Assembly: GCF_017643475.1 (NCBI RefSeq)
Contig: NZ_JAEPNI010000001.1
Location: 1-64,000, forward strand
DNA from: Maricaulis sp.
Lineage (GTDB): Bacteria; Pseudomonadota; Alphaproteobacteria; Caulobacterales; Maricaulaceae
DNA: 64,000 nucleotides
Direction of reading: 5' to 3'
Part shown: positions 63,371 through 64,000 of the stretch, piece after piece
Numbering within the stretch: position 1 is the stretch's first letter
How the letters are laid out: every line of letters begins with the position of its first letter
The notes under the pieces: model-generated
Database searches by the model: none
The model's input: only the letters and a program-made list of their open reading frames with translations
Told to the model about the DNA's origin: nothing
Position numbers and translations under genes: made by a program

Positions 63371-63763
63371 ATGTCTTCCGACTGGTCCGATCCGAGACCG
63401 ATGTCGCCACACCTGCAGGTCTGGCGCTGGCATGCGACCATGGCGTCGTCCATCCTCCACCGCGCAACCGGTATCGCCAATTATGTTGGTGCTGTCGCGA
63501 TTGCCATCTGGTTCATCCTGCTGGCGCTCGGCGCCGAGGGCGCTGTCGCCTTCCTGTTCGAGGGCTGGATGGCCTGGGTGACGCGCTTTGGCCTGATCGC
63601 CCTGACCTATTCGGTCAGCTATCACTGGCTCAATGGCCTGCGTCACCTATTATGGGATATCGGCAAGGGTTTTGATCCTAAAGGGTCGAACCGCCGCTCT
63701 GTCATGATCTTGCTCGGCGCGGTCATCCCGACCGCGCTGCTGTGGCTCAACCTGGGGAATTGA
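63371..63763 (+). CDS. sdhC: Succinate dehydrogenase cytochrome b556 subunit
   Basis: 130 residues with three membrane spans. SPHLQVWRWHATMASSILHRATG contains the quinone-site Ser/Arg region, and HWLNGLRHLLWD carries the heme-ligand His. It anchors succinate dehydrogenase (complex II) in the inner membrane and passes electrons to quinone. GAAAGG precedes the ATG. It is the first gene of the sdh operon, which continues beyond the window. Confidence 0.95.
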   Translation: MSSDWSDPRPMSPHLQVWRWHATMASSILHRATGIANYVGAVAIAIWFILLALGAEGAVAFLFEGWMAWVTRFGLIALTYSVSYHWLNGLRHLLWDIGKGFDPKGSNRRSVMILLGAVIPTALLWLNLGN

Positions 63764-63765
63764 TG

Positions 63766-64000
63766 ATGTCTGATTATCGCACCCCGACTTCGAAAGTGCG
63801 CGGCCTCGGCGCCTCCGGCCACGGCGCCGGACACTGGATCGCCCACCGCGTTTCCTCTGTCGCCATGTTCCTGCTGGCGCCGGTCTTCGTATGGATGCTG
63901 GCCATGTCCGGCGCGCCGGACCCGGCTGCGACCCGGGAATTCCTGGCCTCGCCCGCCGGCGCCATTGTCACCCTGCTGACGTTGACTGCGGCCTTCTACC
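63766..64000 (+). CDS. sdhD: Succinate dehydrogenase membrane anchor subunit, N-terminal part
   Basis: The frame from ATG 63766 stays open to the window end (78 residues visible). It begins MSDYRTPTSKVRGLGASGHG, then HWIAHRVSSVAMFLLAPVFVW, which is the first membrane span of SdhD with its conserved N-terminal motif. ATG 63763 overlaps the sdhC stop and is an alternative. Together with SdhC it forms the quinone site. Confidence 0.88.
   Translation, partial: MSDYRTPTSKVRGLGASGHGAGHWIAHRVSSVAMFLLAPVFVWMLAMSGAPDPAATREFLASPAGAIVTLLTLTAAFY

Noticed and set aside
1..64000. CRISPR array, prophage or classical defence system
   Set aside because: No regularly spaced direct repeats, cas genes, phage structural genes or known defence genes were seen in the window.

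Overview
The window is GC-rich and densely coded. It looks like the chromosome of an aerobic, aquatic alphaproteobacterium, probably of the Maricaulis/Hyphomonadaceae type. This rests on a TonB-dependent receptor with several exported peptidases and lipoproteins, the gltD-gltB gene order, an RpoE-ChrR singlet-oxygen sigma module beside an amine oxidase/DUF1365/cfa operon, frequent GTG and TTG starts, and dispersed palindromic repeats with GTCATCC ends. The genus is an inference from gene content; no search was run.

Layout. 1-680: truncated IS6-family transposase and tRNA-Ser(GGA). 680-4570: small exported protein, serB and serA meeting tail to tail, a gene-free repeat-bearing stretch, and ppa. 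4670-10590: gltD-gltB glutamate synthase. 10912-16178: GntR regulator, 4-hydroxyproline epimerase, DHDPS-like deaminase and a divergent secreted zinc metalloprotease. 16163-20310: DUF454 protein, M19 dipeptidase, an exported protein made of two duplicated units, and alkaline phosphatase.

20388-32979: one minus-strand run of 13 genes, the most striking part. It joins a full chemosensory set (Hpt, STAS, CheY, CheA, CheW, four-PAS receptor, CheR, CheD, CheB, soluble receptor-like protein) to a partner-switching module (STAS, receiver-SpoIIE phosphatase, HATPase protein). The last gene carries an apparent 2-nt frameshift in a GC repeat. Two of the proteins end in the same DIELF tail.

33317-39210: LacI-type regulator, then chrR and rpoE facing the amine oxidase-DUF1365-cfa operon across what reads as a back-to-back sigma-E promoter. 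39331-45352: GGDEF-EAL protein, a hemN with one amber codon inside its [4Fe-4S] motif, and a DEAD-box helicase with a long charged tail. 45371-51212: DsbA-fold protein, ABM-like protein, OYE-family oxidoreductase, two thioesterases, lipoprotein and SDR. 51234-55011: repeat element, AT-richer orphan gene, EamA transporter, ftsY, mtaB. 55184-61269: TonB receptor, DUF885 lipoprotein and M61 peptidase. 61340-64000: two paralogous SDRs, then sdhC and the start of sdhD, cut by the window edge.

Two physiological themes recur. One is peptide scavenging: secreted protease, dipeptidase, DUF885, M61, TonB receptor and hydroxyproline catabolism. An identical 12-bp palindrome upstream of the hydroxyproline genes and of the DUF885 gene may link them. 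The other is signalling and stress response: the chemosensory/partner-switching run, cyclic-di-GMP turnover, and the singlet-oxygen sigma module with its membrane-lipid targets.
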